From Myrica gale (taxonomy: Eukaryota; Streptophyta; Magnoliopsida; Fagales; Myricaceae): a DNA stretch of 64,000 nucleotides. The notes beneath the pieces were generated by a model. The model worked only from the letters and a program-made list of their open reading frames with translations. It ran no database searches and was not told where the DNA came from. Of this stretch, positions 1 through 11,613 are shown piece by piece; position 1 is the first letter of the stretch, and each line of letters starts with the position of its first letter. Location of the stretch: NCBI GenBank assembly GCA_963930655.1, contig OZ005614.1:682001-746000 (forward strand), given 5' to 3'. The position numbers and the translations under genes were made by a program.

Positions 1-2796
1 TTGTGAGTTTGGAGGCCTCAACAAAGGTATTATCTTTTATTTTGTCGGGTCTGTGTTTTCAGTTCTTATTTGTAGGGGTGGGTTTTCTGGAAACAGTTCA
101 TTTCTCGTGTTTCATGTCTTTGGAGATAAAGGTTCTATTACCATGCAGATACAATTGAAATATTTGGCAGAGGAAATGCAGGCCATTAGTAAGGGGCTGG
201 AGAAAGTTGTTCAGGAATTGACTGCCTCAGAAAATGATGGTCTTGTGTCGGATAACTTTTGCAAGGTACTCTGTGCCATCTAAGTCTTTGTAATTGTTGC
301 AACAAGTCTTCTCCATAGTTTTTTTTTTCTCGTCCCTAAACTGCCTCTGTGTTTTCCAATGGAGAGTATTGTTTCCTCCTAGATGACTCCATTACCTTTT
401 CTGAAATATTTACTCCCCTTTCATTTCAATTCATCTCATGTAATTGAACAAGTAGTTGAAACAGTTCTGTCAACACCTTTTTAACAAGATTGGCGCAATG
501 AAAGAAGGGAAAGTGAGTGAAGATAGGAAGTAGATGAGCTAATATTGGTTCCAACATGTCCCCTTTTGAGAGTCAGGTGATTGCACATATTCATATCAGA
601 CTCCAGATCAAAGTTATTACACTTACAGAATGAAAGAAATGCCAAGGCTTTGATGGTTGATGAAATTTTGGCCAAAAGGAGGGGAAGTGGGCTGCACACA
701 TAACTTGATATTTCTAAAGCTGAATGTCAGCAAGGATCATGTTGAATGGATTTAAAACACGATCATGCTAAAGTCTGGCCATCGAAGTGGAAGAAATTGA
801 TTTTTCTTTTGCTGGCTGTAGGTGTGGCTATTTTTGGTTCTCCACCAGGGGGGGGGGGATCTAACTTGCATCCTGGTGGATCCAACTTCATTTACCCTGT
901 TCTTACCGAGAATGTAGGTGTCATACGAGCTAGCGCTCATTGTCGTACTGAGATAACAGAAATTTCATTAGTACTGCAAAGAATCAGTCAAACAAGTGAA
1001 GCTTTTTTGTCCATTCCAGAGACTGGACTCTGAATTTTTGTTACCTCTTGTTTAGCTGTAGTTCAAAGGGTTCTGGCTTTTAAGACTTGACCATGCCCCA
1101 ACCTGTTGCTGCTAGGCCTCCCCATCTCTGGCAATGCTTCCCTGTCTTTGGCCCAAGCTGTATGAGGTAGGAATTCCTATCATGTACAGTTGGAGGCTCA
1201 CTTCAACGAACATGAAGAAGTAATGTTTCTCTTTGATCGCCATTAGGTTCTGAACTCCAGATGAGGAGGAGAGTTGCCGTATTGATCATTTACATAGACC
1301 CACTTTTCATTCCATTCATGGTGATTCGATTATATATCAAGTAGACCCATTTTTCATTCCATGCATGGTGATTGGACTATGTATCAAAGATCCCCGACAA
1401 ATAACTTGTGCTGACCTGTTTCTAGTAAGTTTCCAGCCTCATACAATAATTTAAAGATGGAGCATTTTCTGCGTTAGTCAATGAGGGATAATGACAAAAT
1501 AAGTGTTGGTAGACTGTGGTCTGTTAAGAGTTGATGTAAAGCCACAAGTGCATTGTTAGTCCCCTGGTGCTCTTAAGATGGTGAAACATTCTGTTTGACC
1601 TGACTCCATTTGAACAGAGCATGGGTTTTTCCCTGGTTAATCACTTGCCATATGTCTGATAGCTGCTTTGAAATTTAAATTACTTCGTTTAGATTGATTT
1701 TTCTTATTACAATTAGTAGGGGTATTAATATTATATCTTTCACTGGGAAATATCAGATTTTAAAGGAATTCCTCAGTTATGCTGAAGCAGAAGTGAGGTC
1801 TTTGGCTTCACTATACTCTAATGTGGTATGGATCAAGCTGCTCATTTTGATGTACTTGGTTTTAGACAACAGTGTGGTGCTTGAAAGATGATCTATAAGC
1901 ATTACTGGACATATTTCTGGATTTGGATGATTTCAGGGTAGAAATGCAGATGCACTGGCTCTTTACTTTGGGGAAGATCCAGCCCGTTGCCCATTCGAGC
2001 AAGGTCTTTTTTGCCCTAAAGTTTGTTATTGATCTGTATATTACTGTTCAAATTGCAGTAGACAAAATCAATGCAACAAGATTAAAAAAACTGTTACTCT
2101 CTTCAATTCCACCTGTTCTTTATGCATCAGTGATGCATCATTTCCTTTGTCTTGAACACTAATCAACAGTTTTTTTTTCTTTCATAATGATTTGCCATAT
2201 TACTTGCCCCCCCAAAAAAATTTGATTTGCCATATTTGAAGCAGCGGTTTGAGTTATGTTTAACATGCTCACTCTTTGTCCGATTGGGTAATACTTGACC
2301 TTCACACGTATGCTTGCTATCTTTTTCCTTTTTATTCCTTCATTCGTTTCCTGGCTTGATGAGTTCTCAATTGCATCTTATCATCAATTTATAAAAGCGT
2401 TTAGAATTGCTCCAATCGGTGGTCTCCCTGCAAGCTCGTTTACTTGGTATATGTTGCATTCTTGGAGTCCATTTATGCCAAGCTGTGGTAACGTTTGAAT
2501 CTTCTGTGGTGCATACTGTCTATTGACGCTTAGTTTTGGTTGCATATTGGCCTTTTTCCTTTCTAGTGGATAATCATTTTCTATGTTTATTTTATTTGGT
2601 ATGTCCTGTAGTTGTAGCAACTCTGCTTAACTTTGTGAGGATGTTTATACGAGCACATGAAGAAAACTGCAAGCATGTTGAGCTTGAAAATAAGAAAGCA
2701 CAGAAGGAGGAAAATGAGAAGGTGAAGTTTGGTTCGCCAAAAAAGGAGTCTATACACATGATGCGGAATTCAATCAAGAGTGGCAAAATAAATTGA
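1..2796 (+). CDS. Formin-like protein, class II, C-terminal part of FH2 domain (5' end outside window)
   Basis: Formins nucleate and elongate actin filaments through the FH2 domain. Predicted exons are 1-26, 149-265, 1757-1825, 1937-2003 and 2612-2796, all with GT/AG borders and a continuous frame, giving 153 residues ending at TGA 2794-2796. The pieces read VSLEASTK, then IQLKYLAEEMQAISKGLEKV, then FLSYAEAEVRSLASLYSNV, then GRNADALALYFGEDPARCPF, then a helical tail with NFVRMFIRAHEENCK. This is the last helical bundle of FH2 plus the coiled tail seen in plant class II formins (FH13/FH14/FH18/FH20 type). I see no transmembrane segment, but that would lie in the missing N-terminus. The first intron fully inside the window is 1.49 kb and the last is 608 bp. 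The exact paralogue cannot be decided from this fragment. Confidence 0.9.
1292..1387 (+). repeat. Tandem duplication (about 50 bp unit) in formin intron
   Basis: Two adjacent copies of a unit reading roughly tagacccactttTCATTCCA then tgcatggtgattggactat sit in the 1.49-kb formin intron. The copies differ at a few positions, so the duplication is not brand new. The same intron carries a run of about ten G at 849-858. No coding role is seen. Confidence 0.7.
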
Positions 2797-4116
2797 TCCG
2801 GCCTTATTGACACTAGATTCACCTGAGAAACACAAGATGACCTAATTGTTGCATGGATGGAAATGCTTAACAAGGACTGAGAATACCAGCTACAACCAGC
2901 GGCTCTGATATTGATGACGTAGAGAGTGTTTAATCTGTTGGCAAGAATAAGTAAGAAATAATGAAATGCAGGTGCAGTACAGCTGGAAGAGATTTATTTG
3001 AAAGCAGTAAGCCTTATACATGGCCCTTTCCTGCTTTCGAACGTATTTCTTTATGAATCTTGAAATTATGTCCATTCTACTGTTTTAAAGGATTTGTTGT
3101 TTTTGAAGCAGTGATGCTGGACCTGAAGGAGCCCTATTCGATGAGCCACTTCTACGATGCTCTCTAGAGTTTTTGCTGTAAAGTATCTGTCCCAGTTTTG
3201 CTAACCCCCCCTCCCGGCTCTCTCTCTCTCGCTCTCTTCTCTGCTTATGGCTTCATCAACATCTCTGTATATTTTTTGAATTAGGGATGTGAAAATATTG
3301 AAATATAGCTTGTAATGAGGAACACTGGAAGTGGAAAGGACAATAGTTCATCTTCTTGACAGGAAGCAGTGATGCAGGGCTCCTATTAAGCAGTGATGGA
3401 AGTATTCTCCCTACGAGCAATTTAATCTAACCCACTTATCTGAAAAAGTGTATATGTTGGATATGATCATTTGGATGGTGAGCCCCTGTCATTCTATGCT
3501 TTCCAACTAAATCATTTCAATACTGCATTGAATTCAAACACCGTAAAGTCTTTAAGAGTTTGAAATTCAGATAGAATTCATTCTGTGATTTACAGAGGAT
3601 GGTCTTAAATTGTTCTCATCATAAATTGAACTCCACAGATAATTCACGAAATTTGGAAATAACCAACATAATGCCTTGAAATTCACATTCTTAAGTCAGA
3701 AAATAATCAAAACACTACATCTAAGCATCCATAATGAATATACAGAAGTAGATTTCTTCTGGTAAAAGGCAGCTGGTGATCAGGTCTGCATGACTTTTGT
3801 TCCCTTCAGGACCACAAATACGAGCCTAACCATGTTATAACGTGATCGAGTTTCAAACTCAAGCCCTTGCTCAACTTGTCGCCACCAATTCGTTTAAAGA
3901 TGTTTCTTCTACTTTAGTCCCCTTTCACCGTTGATATTAGATTACATATTTGAGGTAAAATTCATTTGGCCAGAGTGAAATGGCAAAAGCGTAAATTGTA
4001 GAAAGAGAAAGGGAAATGAACTTGAGACAATTTGAACCAGCTTGTTAGTGATAATTGAATATTCTAGGCTATTTCCCTCTCTTTACAGACAAAGATAATA
4101 TATTTAATGTTTCCAT
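2797..4116. other. Spacer between formin and the first WRKY gene
   Basis: The formin 3' UTR should occupy the first several hundred bases, but no clear polyadenylation point could be fixed. A pyrimidine-rich CT microsatellite lies near 3205-3240. The last few hundred bases should be the WRKY 3' UTR, since that gene converges on the formin from the other strand. No reading frame with family resemblance was seen on either strand. Confidence 0.5.
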
Positions 4117-5233
4117 TCAAATCTTTGATAGTTTAGGCTGGTGGGTCAAGGAGCTTGCAACAGCTGCAGCTAAAGTTGCAGTGAAGTTAGGATCCTTAGT
4201 TAAAGAGGCCAAATATTCTTCAATGCTGTTGTTGTTATTGTTATAGCCGTACGCCTCTTCCACGAAGTTTCTTCGATTTTCTTGATTTGGCCCAGAGAGA
4301 CTAAGATCAAGGGCAATAGCTGGTCGAGGTGGGTGATTGCTAGCCATGGATGGAGGGGAGATGATATGAGCCGTTGACGAAGATAAAGCACCCCCAAGAG
4401 AACCATGAGCAGAATGATTATGCTGTCCATCATAAGTTGCAAGAAGAACAGACTTATCTTCCAGGCATCTTTGAACCTGAAATCATGAGGAAGAAACTGT
4501 ATATTAATCAATCAGACAACAACCCATCGTTATTATCACTCGCGGGTGAACGACTCCAAGACTTCTTAGTCAAAACCTTTGCTAGTCTCTTTGTAGATTT
4601 TGAATTATATGTACCTTCTTTTTGACGGGGCATCCCGGAGACATGGAACATCTGAAATAAGCTCTGGGTGACGGGTTGTCTTTAGTAACCTTCTGCCCAT
4701 ATTTCCTCCATTGATAGCCGTCTTTCACTACCTAAACAACCCACAGGCCACAACGAATGTACAAAAAGAAAAACGTAAGAATTTGAGCAGTTCTTACACA
4801 TTTTAACACAGATCTTATATAGCCAACGCACGCGCCGCAAATATCAAGAGACTTACGAGGCTATTATCCTTAGAGTCGGTTCTTACGAAGATTCGAGATG
4901 TCTTGTTAGGTGTCGGAACCTCGGTCCGTGGTCTCTTGTTTGTTTCATTGTCTGAGCCACTTCCTCCAGTTAAACTGATCAGGCCCGTTTGTTCAGCCTT
5001 TCTTTCTTGTAGATGCGCTTGAAGGGCGTTGCATTTGCTACTCATAACGCCAAGCATGAATCTTAGAGTTTCGTTCTCTTTTCGCAAACACTCTAGGTCT
5101 GCTTGGAGTTTTTCCACCTGTAGGAACATCTTTTCCATTATTCTTTTGTTCTCGGAATACATAGACATATTTCAACCCAGATTGAAGCAACAAGAAGTAT
5201 TACCTTTTCATCGCAAGAGGTATGAGCTTCCAT
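4117..5233 (-). CDS. Group IIa WRKY transcription factor (WRKY18/40/60 type), copy A
   Basis: DNA-binding regulator of W-box promoters, typically in defence and ABA signalling. Proposed exons on the minus strand are 5204-5233 ([10 protein letters not shown]), 4857-5117, 4615-4731 and 4117-4476, all in phase 0, giving 255 residues. Residues 11-45 form a leucine-zipper-like coiled coil ([20 protein letters not shown]). WRKYGQK lies at about 105-111, followed by a CX5C ... HNH zinc site. The intron after PVKKK and before VQRCLED is the VQR-type intron of groups IIa and IIb. The tail has the serine-rich and [20 protein letters not shown] block shared by IIa members. The start is uncertain: another ATG at 5168 gives an unspliced in-frame beginning ([11 protein letters not shown]). 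The short first exon is preferred because the 86-nt intron ends in TTCCTACAG and matches an exon border in copy B. The usual N-terminal LDLNL motif is missing from either model, so an extra upstream exon is possible. Confidence 0.88.
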
Positions 5234-5362
5234 GTTAGGGTCACGAATGAGCTTCAGACAGGAAGATATCAGATGACTGCAGTTAGAAGAACAAACGAAT
5301 ATGAGATAGAGAAGTCCTCAGTCCATGTATAAGCAATATTTTTCATGAAGTAGTTGTTGGTT

Positions 5363-5371
5363 TTTTATAAA
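5363..5371 (-). promoter_or_regulatory. Candidate TATA box of WRKY copy A
   Basis: On the minus strand this reads TTTATAAAA, about 130 bases upstream of the ATG at 5233. That leaves room for a 5' UTR of about 100 bases. Its position favours the ATG at 5233 over the one at 5168. A W-box-like TTGACT lies further upstream at 5937-5942. Confidence 0.45.
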
Positions 5372-5942
5372 GGCTGTAAGTTCCAGGAACTTACACTATA
5401 AGATCAAAGAAGACTAGCTAGTATGACGTTGGCTGCGCTCTCTGAAAGTAAGTAAAGCTTGATCTTTCTGACAGGGAAGAGGTTGAAATCAAATCCACGT
5501 GTTAGAAAATTAAGAACCTAATGATCCCATGGTATTTAAGAACCTTTGGGTCATGTTGGTACAACATATTCCATACGTAACACGCATTACCTCACCATTA
5601 ATGAGGTAAGCTAGCCCCCGTTCTTCTTTTTTGTTTTTTTTTTTTGCAGTCAGACCTGGTAATTCTTTCGTCCGTGCCGAAGCGTGCAGACGGATGGTCC
5701 ATAGATTCAAGTCTAGTTATCTGGGTGGCCCCCTCTGCGGCCAAATCGATGATCCCTAGGATTATTGTTGAATGATCGATACGAAAACCCAAAACACATG
5801 GACATATTGCTAGCTAGGTGGCCTTTTGGTTTTGGGTGTATATTGTGAACTAATTAGTAATTTTACCTGTCGTCGTTACTGATCCAATCTCTGATGAAAT
5901 GAGGACTTTCCCCTTATACCTCACTTCTATGTGCGTTTGACT

Positions 5943-6075
5943 GAGAGAGAGAGAGAGAGAGCTGGGTTGGCCTAACATGCAGTGGAAATGTGGAGAATCT
6001 TATGGCCAGAGAGAGAGAGAGAGAGAGAGGTGGGTTGGTCTAACATGCAGTGGAAATGTGGAGAATCTTATGGCC
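5943..6075 (+). repeat. Direct tandem duplication carrying GA microsatellites
   Basis: A unit of about 69 bp occurs twice in a row. It consists of a (GA)n run followed by tgggttggcctaacatgcag and tggaaatgtggagaatctta. The copies are almost identical outside the GA length, which suggests a recent slippage or unequal-exchange event upstream of WRKY copy A. Confidence 0.85.
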
Positions 6076-8872
6076 AAACTCATCATCTAAAGTGGGCAAT
6101 CATTTATTTCATTAACATGATGATTGAATCCCTCCAACACTAAGCTGAATTAATGTAGACAAAGTAATCTTGAAATTAAAACCGGTCAATTGGAGAAGAG
6201 TGATCTTCGCCTGGACTGCTGGACAAGGTAAAAGCGATTTAATCTTCTAATATATTATATCCCGGATAATAAAGTTGCAGACAGAAAACTAAATATCTGG
6301 GGGGTCAAAAAGATTAAAAATATTAATTAGATTCCGATAATAATAATCTTGGTAGGCAGGAAAATGCGCCACCTATTTGATTATCTTCCTTAATTACTAG
6401 CTCGTATCGATTTTCAGTCTCTGACGTATAAGGACCAGGTGATCGAGAGGGTTACAGTAGATCTTCAGTCCACTTAAGAATGAATGAGAAAACTGTGTTC
6501 GAGTAAATGGTGGGCGTACGGCGCGCGGCCAAAGTCGAGTCTTTGTTTAAGCCGCCGATCGAGTCATTGGTCGTTGGAAGTCGATCACCTAAACCTCCAG
6601 TAATTTTTTTCTAGACGAAGACCAGTAACTCAATCCGTGAACGGAATCGCCGGGTCTTGATTCCTTCTTCACATACTAGCTAGTGCATGGGTCCCGGATT
6701 CAATAACTGTTAAGAATAAAATAAAAGAGAATAATAATTTCAATTAAAAGAGTAAAAAGTGAGATACCCGGTTTAATTGGTTCTGTATATTGACCTATAT
6801 TCACTGTGTAAAAGTCCAATTAGGCAGATTAACGAATTCACTGATGTAAAGATGAAATTATAAAGAGACTTTATTTATAAGTCTTTGATTACAATAGCCT
6901 ACATTGCTTTAACAATATGAGACTCTAATAACTTTAATAATAACAATCTTTGTCTACAAACTAGCTACCCTTTTGATACCGGGAGGAGAAACAAAAAGTT
7001 GCAACTTTTTTTGGGATTGAAGTATTTTGAGGCCGAGAAGATTTTGGGTTTGATCAGTGTCCAGTATAAAACGTACAAAAAAATGTGTTTAGATGAGGGG
7101 TGCTGCGTAGGATGGATGGCATATAGACGTACTTGACTCACCACAATTAGAATTTATTTATTTTTTGGTTGTTGTATTCTTAAGTTCTCCTGTTAATGTT
7201 TTGGCTTCAATTAAATTCTTAAATTGAGATGGAAATTAATATATTATTAGTTTGATTTAAGCGTACGCAAAGTTAATTAAACAATAAATTATATTATATT
7301 TCATTTAAAACGCTTCATCTAGCTAGGCTTGCGTGCTAAGATATTCAGCAATAGAATATATTCTCAAGCAAATTAACTAGGAAGATAGAACGAAGTTTCA
7401 CTAATTGATATATTGGTCTGAACGAATATGACGAGGAATGTTTGAAGAAGTAATAACTATCGGTCAGAGATCTTTATTGGAAGAACGTGATGATTAATTA
7501 AACATTATACTGATCAAGCTGCTAATTGTATCCTTCCAAATCTCTTTCGATCGGCCTGCTGATCAGTTAATTATACATATTATAACCCTATGACAGTACG
7601 TAATACGTACCCTAACTCCAAACAGGAGGTAGGAATCGTATGATAGGGATTCGTTTTGAGGTGTCATCCCAAGTAGCAGACTAATTATATATTAATCCAA
7701 GTCTCCAAGAGCACAACCACTAACTTTCACATGTGGCCGAGACTTCATACTTTCTTTCTCGATAAGAAAGAAGACCAAGAAAGCCAAGGGCTTCATATTT
7801 TCAAAGCGTTCGCTGTACCCATAATGCATCTACCAACTGCAGATCGTAATTAATGCATGTTTAGTCAATTAATACGGCTAAATACGTGTGTGCGACGTCT
7901 CTAATTATTTTGTGATATGTAGTCCAATATTCCTACATATAAAAGAAATTTAATTAGGATAGCGACACGCCACCATGGCCGGTTCATATCATTCAGTACT
8001 CTTTATTGTCTATATGTATATGTATTCTTTTCTTGTTCTGCTTTGACTTCGTCGTCTGGACATGGAAGTCTGAGATTTTTATGTCGTGTTTGTTTGTAAC
8101 CCACGCTATCAAAAGTGATCATGACAGTACTCTTTCTTAATTATAAGTTTATATATATAATTATATATGTATAAACGCAAGTGACCACGTTATTGGAAGT
8201 GTACGTCATTCCAGCTTCCTCCACGTATAAGTTGTTGCGTCATATAATAATCTTAAACAAATTAGTAAAACTAGCTACCTAGTAATGTCTTTGATCGATA
8301 ATATCTGCATGGATAATGGCATAAAGAAAAGCCCATGATCATATTTTACGAGCTAGGCAAAGGTTTGTACGTAGCTAACAAGTATAAGATATCTTTATGA
8401 GCTGCTTTTCTGATCCCCTGATTTCACTGGAGAAAATTTATGGAGGGGGAGGGGAGATGAAGAGAGAATATGTACATTGTAAATGATTTGAAAATTGCGT
8501 ATGAGGGAGCTCAAAAAGTACCTTTTGTTATGACTTGAATTTTACTATTTTACTGCTTCTTTCTAGTTAGATATTAATGTACTGCTCGCCCAATTTCTTC
8601 TTCAGATTTTATCAATGGCTTCAAAGGACCTAGTTTGACATTGACATAGAGCTTCTATTCCTCTGCTACTAATTAATTAAAAATTCGAAATAAGCGCAGA
8701 AAAATTCCCACAAAAAACCACCAAAGGGGTACATTTTACTTTCTTAAAGTACTTCTCCATTACTTTCGATGGAATTCTATTTACATCGGTACAGCACTTC
8801 CTACGTACTGGAGTCAAGAAAGCATATATATGACGTAAACTCTCCGCAAGTTTCCTCCTTCCACAATCTTTT

Positions 8873-11483
8873 TCAGTTTCGACTATAGTCAAAAATTCTG
8901 CCCGAAATGGCTCCAGCAAGTGCTGTTTTGAAGTTGGGATCTCTTGTCAAGGAAGAAGCCATTTGTTGGACCAGAAACTGCTGGAAAGCGGCCGGTGATC
9001 CAACTTCCTGGATGGAGTGTTTGGCACTGTCACACAACTCCGGTTGGATCAAATCAAGGGTCACCGTAGAACCTGAAGATCTCATGGATGATAAAGAATG
9101 ATCAACTGAACCAGTATTTGCACATTGATTTGGGGCTAACGACAATTCATGAGGTCGAGAAGGGTTCACGTGGTTGTGTTCTCCTTCATACGTAGCAACC
9201 AAGAGAGATGGGTCTTCAACACTTCTTTGCACCTGAAGTCGAAAAAACAGTTACCAAACGAGATTGATCAGATCAGCTAGCTCTCCTACTTCCAATTATG
9301 TTTATAAGAAAGAAGAAGAGATCTAAAATATCCGATTTAGTTACCTTCTTCTTGACTGGGCAGCTTGGTGCAAAGGAGCACCTAAAATAAGCTCTAGGAG
9401 ATGGGTTATCTTTAGTGACCTTTTGACCATATTTTCTCCACTGATATCCATCTTTCACGGTCTGCAATGCATTTGGGGGGTCAAATAACTGGAACTTAGC
9501 TGGTAACTTCTGTGTATGACACAACATAATCCTATAAATGCCAGACTTTCAGGCCAAATTTCCTTTCTAAAATATAGAAAGGATATTGGCCATAGCCGTC
9601 TTTAATGTCAGGATATAATTAATGAATATAACACTATCTAAATGTTATATCACATCTGAGAATTGCACAAAAATCTTAATGGAAGCCCTAAGAATAACTT
9701 ACTAGGCTCGTAATATTGGATTCATCAGCACGCACACAAATCCTTGAAATATTTGCCTTGAAGTTTTCCTTTGGCCTTTTCCATGACTGATCTTCATCAC
9801 CAGAGCAGCTTTCAGTGTTTCCCTTAGTTCCAACAACATTCCCATAATAGAGCTGGCCGCTCTCAGCCTTTCTCTTCCTCGACTCAATGAATTCTTTTCT
9901 GGAATTATTGCTCTCCAGATCCATCAAATAGCTTAGCAAAGCATCGTAATTCTCACGCAAGAGAGCTAGCGTATGAGTCAGCATCTTGTTCTCGGAGCTC
10001 ATCCGATCCAACTCTTCGACCAAATGACCAGCCTGTGTTTATGAGAGCATCTTCTAATCAGTTATGGAAAATAGGCTAAGAAGTTCAGGTAAGAAAATTT
10101 TAGTGAAATAATCAATGGTTTAACAATCTAAAGCTATAGTCATGTGATACTAGAACCAGCTTGAGGTACTATTGTGTAATTGTCTTTGATCAGAAGCAAA
10201 AAGAAGAACCAAAAAGTGATCAGTAACGAGACTATTTTTTGAGCCAAAAAAGAAAGTACTGAAAATCGAATATACTTTGCCCAATAGTTGTTTGAAGATG
10301 GGAATCCTGATACCAAAATTTTATCCCACAAAGAAGAAAGAAAGTGATGATCAGAAGCCCCAAGTACACTAACAGAAGTTTTTGATGATCTAGCAATTTT
10401 AGGACGTGTTTGTTTGCCCAAAATTTCCGACAAAATAAACATACTTCAAAATTGTCAATTTTTACACATACACTTCAAACTTTTCACAAACTCCAATAAA
10501 CTTCAACATTCAAAAGATTCTCAAAATTTTAAAAATATTCCCCAAAATTTAGGTAAACAAGAGGGGATTGCCTCCGAAGGCAATCCCCTCCGGATGTCCG
10601 GCTGGACGGTTGGATGCCATCCAGCCAGACATCCAAGGGTTGAGAATGGGAAGGGTGTGGGTCCCGCGCGGGACCCACACCTGCCCGGGCAGCCCGAACA
10701 GGATGCTGCCCGGGATTCTCAACCCTTGGAGCCATCCAGCCGTCCAGCCGGACATTCGGAAGGGATTGCCTTCGGAGGCAATCCCTTCTCAAACAAACAT
10801 TACTTTATAAACTTTTTCATGACAAAAAAAGAAAAGAAAAGTGGTACTGTATCGATCGAACATTCCATAGTGAACCACAGTTTGCAATTCTAACATCATT
10901 AGCCACAAGCTTTCTAGTGATTGGCAATTGCAGTAATCTATTGCATATATGGTAAGATCATAAGCTTTCGCGTCTTGATTAATATTGCAACAGAGATAAT
11001 TGTAGTGGCCATTAACTGGCTGCATGTCTTAATTAATTCATTGCTGGGGAATAATATTGCTTGGAAAGGAAAATAACGACAAAGTTTTGGCTCCTCGAGG
11101 AAATCAAAAGTTCAATCCATATCAAAACGAGCAGACAAAAATTACCGACATAGACTAACAGTAAAGTAGCTAGAGCCGTACGTGTCGTATCAGAAGCTGA
11201 ACTTAATTTGAGTACTTTCTCGAACTAATTGTCTGAGAACTCACCTCTTCTTTGATCGATGCTTTCCCGTCAACCTGAGGGAAGTCTCCTTCAAACTCTT
11301 TCTTCTGATCCAAAGCAAACGAAAATTAATATATAAGTTCAGCAATTCTAAGAAGACCAACAAGCCATGTACAGAGAAGGTCTCATCAAATTAAGTTGTA
11401 CTAACCTCATGAGCTTCTTCCTCCGTAGGCCTGTAAGGATTGAGGTTGAGGTCGAGAGAGGTATCCAAGGACTTGTAGTCCAT
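8873..11483 (-). CDS. Group IIa WRKY transcription factor (WRKY40-like), copy B
   Basis: W-box-binding regulator. Exons on the minus strand are 11406-11483, 11245-11304, 9703-10032, 9345-9461 and 8873-9232. All are in phase 0 with GT/AG borders, for 314 residues. The N-terminus is [19 protein letters not shown], which includes the LDLNL motif typical of IIa (an EAR-like repression motif). Residues 48-80 form a leucine-zipper coiled coil ([19 protein letters not shown]), and a basic KRKAESG stretch follows. The WRKY domain starts at about residue 157 with WRKYGQK at 164-170, Cys184 and Cys190, and His214/His216. The VQR intron splits the zinc finger. The C-terminal block [16 protein letters not shown] matches copy A. 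Both lie on the same strand 3.6 kb apart, so they are probably old tandem paralogues. Intron 2 (1,212 bp) hosts a MITE and a large GC-rich palindrome. Confidence 0.95.
10407..10799. mobile_element. Non-autonomous element with TGTTTGTTT termini, in WRKY intron 2
   Basis: The left end TGTTTGTTTGCCCAAAATTT and the AT-rich body up to 10560 closely match the short element at 39307-39458. The right end AAACAAACA is the inverse of the left end. Between the body and the right end lies a GC-rich palindromic insert (10561-10790) that the other copy lacks. No clear target-site duplication was found. It lies in intron 2 of WRKY copy B, opposite no coding exon. Confidence 0.7.
10561..10790. repeat. GC-rich hierarchical palindrome
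   Basis: The whole block is a near-symmetric inverted repeat with its centre between 10667 and 10668. The central 26 bp (10655-10680, gtgtgggtcccgc and its exact complement) form a perfect palindrome. Each arm contains further hairpins: 10563-10588 (ggggattgcc ... ggcaatcccc), 10592-10633 (ggatgtc ... gacatcc), and on the right arm tgcccgggca with its partner and a second ggcaatccc hairpin. The right arm carries an extra hairpin of about 30 bp that the left lacks. The GC content contrasts sharply with the AT-rich intron around it. Confidence 0.9.
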
Positions 11484-11564
11484 TGAAGAGGCCGTTTCAG
11501 AGCTAATGATATGGCAACAAAGAGGTAATATCAGTTACCAACAACTTACTTTGCGTCTAAAAGT

Positions 11565-11570
11565 GGTCAA
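11565..11570 (-). promoter_or_regulatory. W-box (TTGACC) in the WRKY copy B leader
   Basis: Perfect W-box between the candidate TATA box and the ATG of copy B. Further TTGAC cores lie upstream at 11688-11693, 11884-11889 and 11983-11988 (the last three on the + strand). Group IIa WRKY genes are known to be controlled by themselves and by other WRKY factors through such clusters, so feedback control is a reasonable inference. Confidence 0.6.
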
Positions 11571-11603
11571 GTGAATGAGAGAAAAGACGCCCCAAGAGTT
11601 GAA

Positions 11604-11613
11604 GAATATATAG
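11604..11613 (-). promoter_or_regulatory. Candidate TATA box of WRKY copy B
   Basis: The minus strand reads CCTATATATTC about 120 bases upstream of the ATG at 11483, a usual spacing for a plant promoter with a leader of about 90 bases. Confidence 0.6.

Larger units (their letters stand above)
5234..8872. other. Spacer between the two WRKY genes
   Basis: This 3.6-kb AT-rich stretch holds the promoter of WRKY copy A at its left end and the 3' UTR of copy B at its right end. Apart from the GA-repeat duplication near 6.0 kb and scattered AT dinucleotide runs, no coding sequence, transposon end or RNA gene was recognised. Confidence 0.5.
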
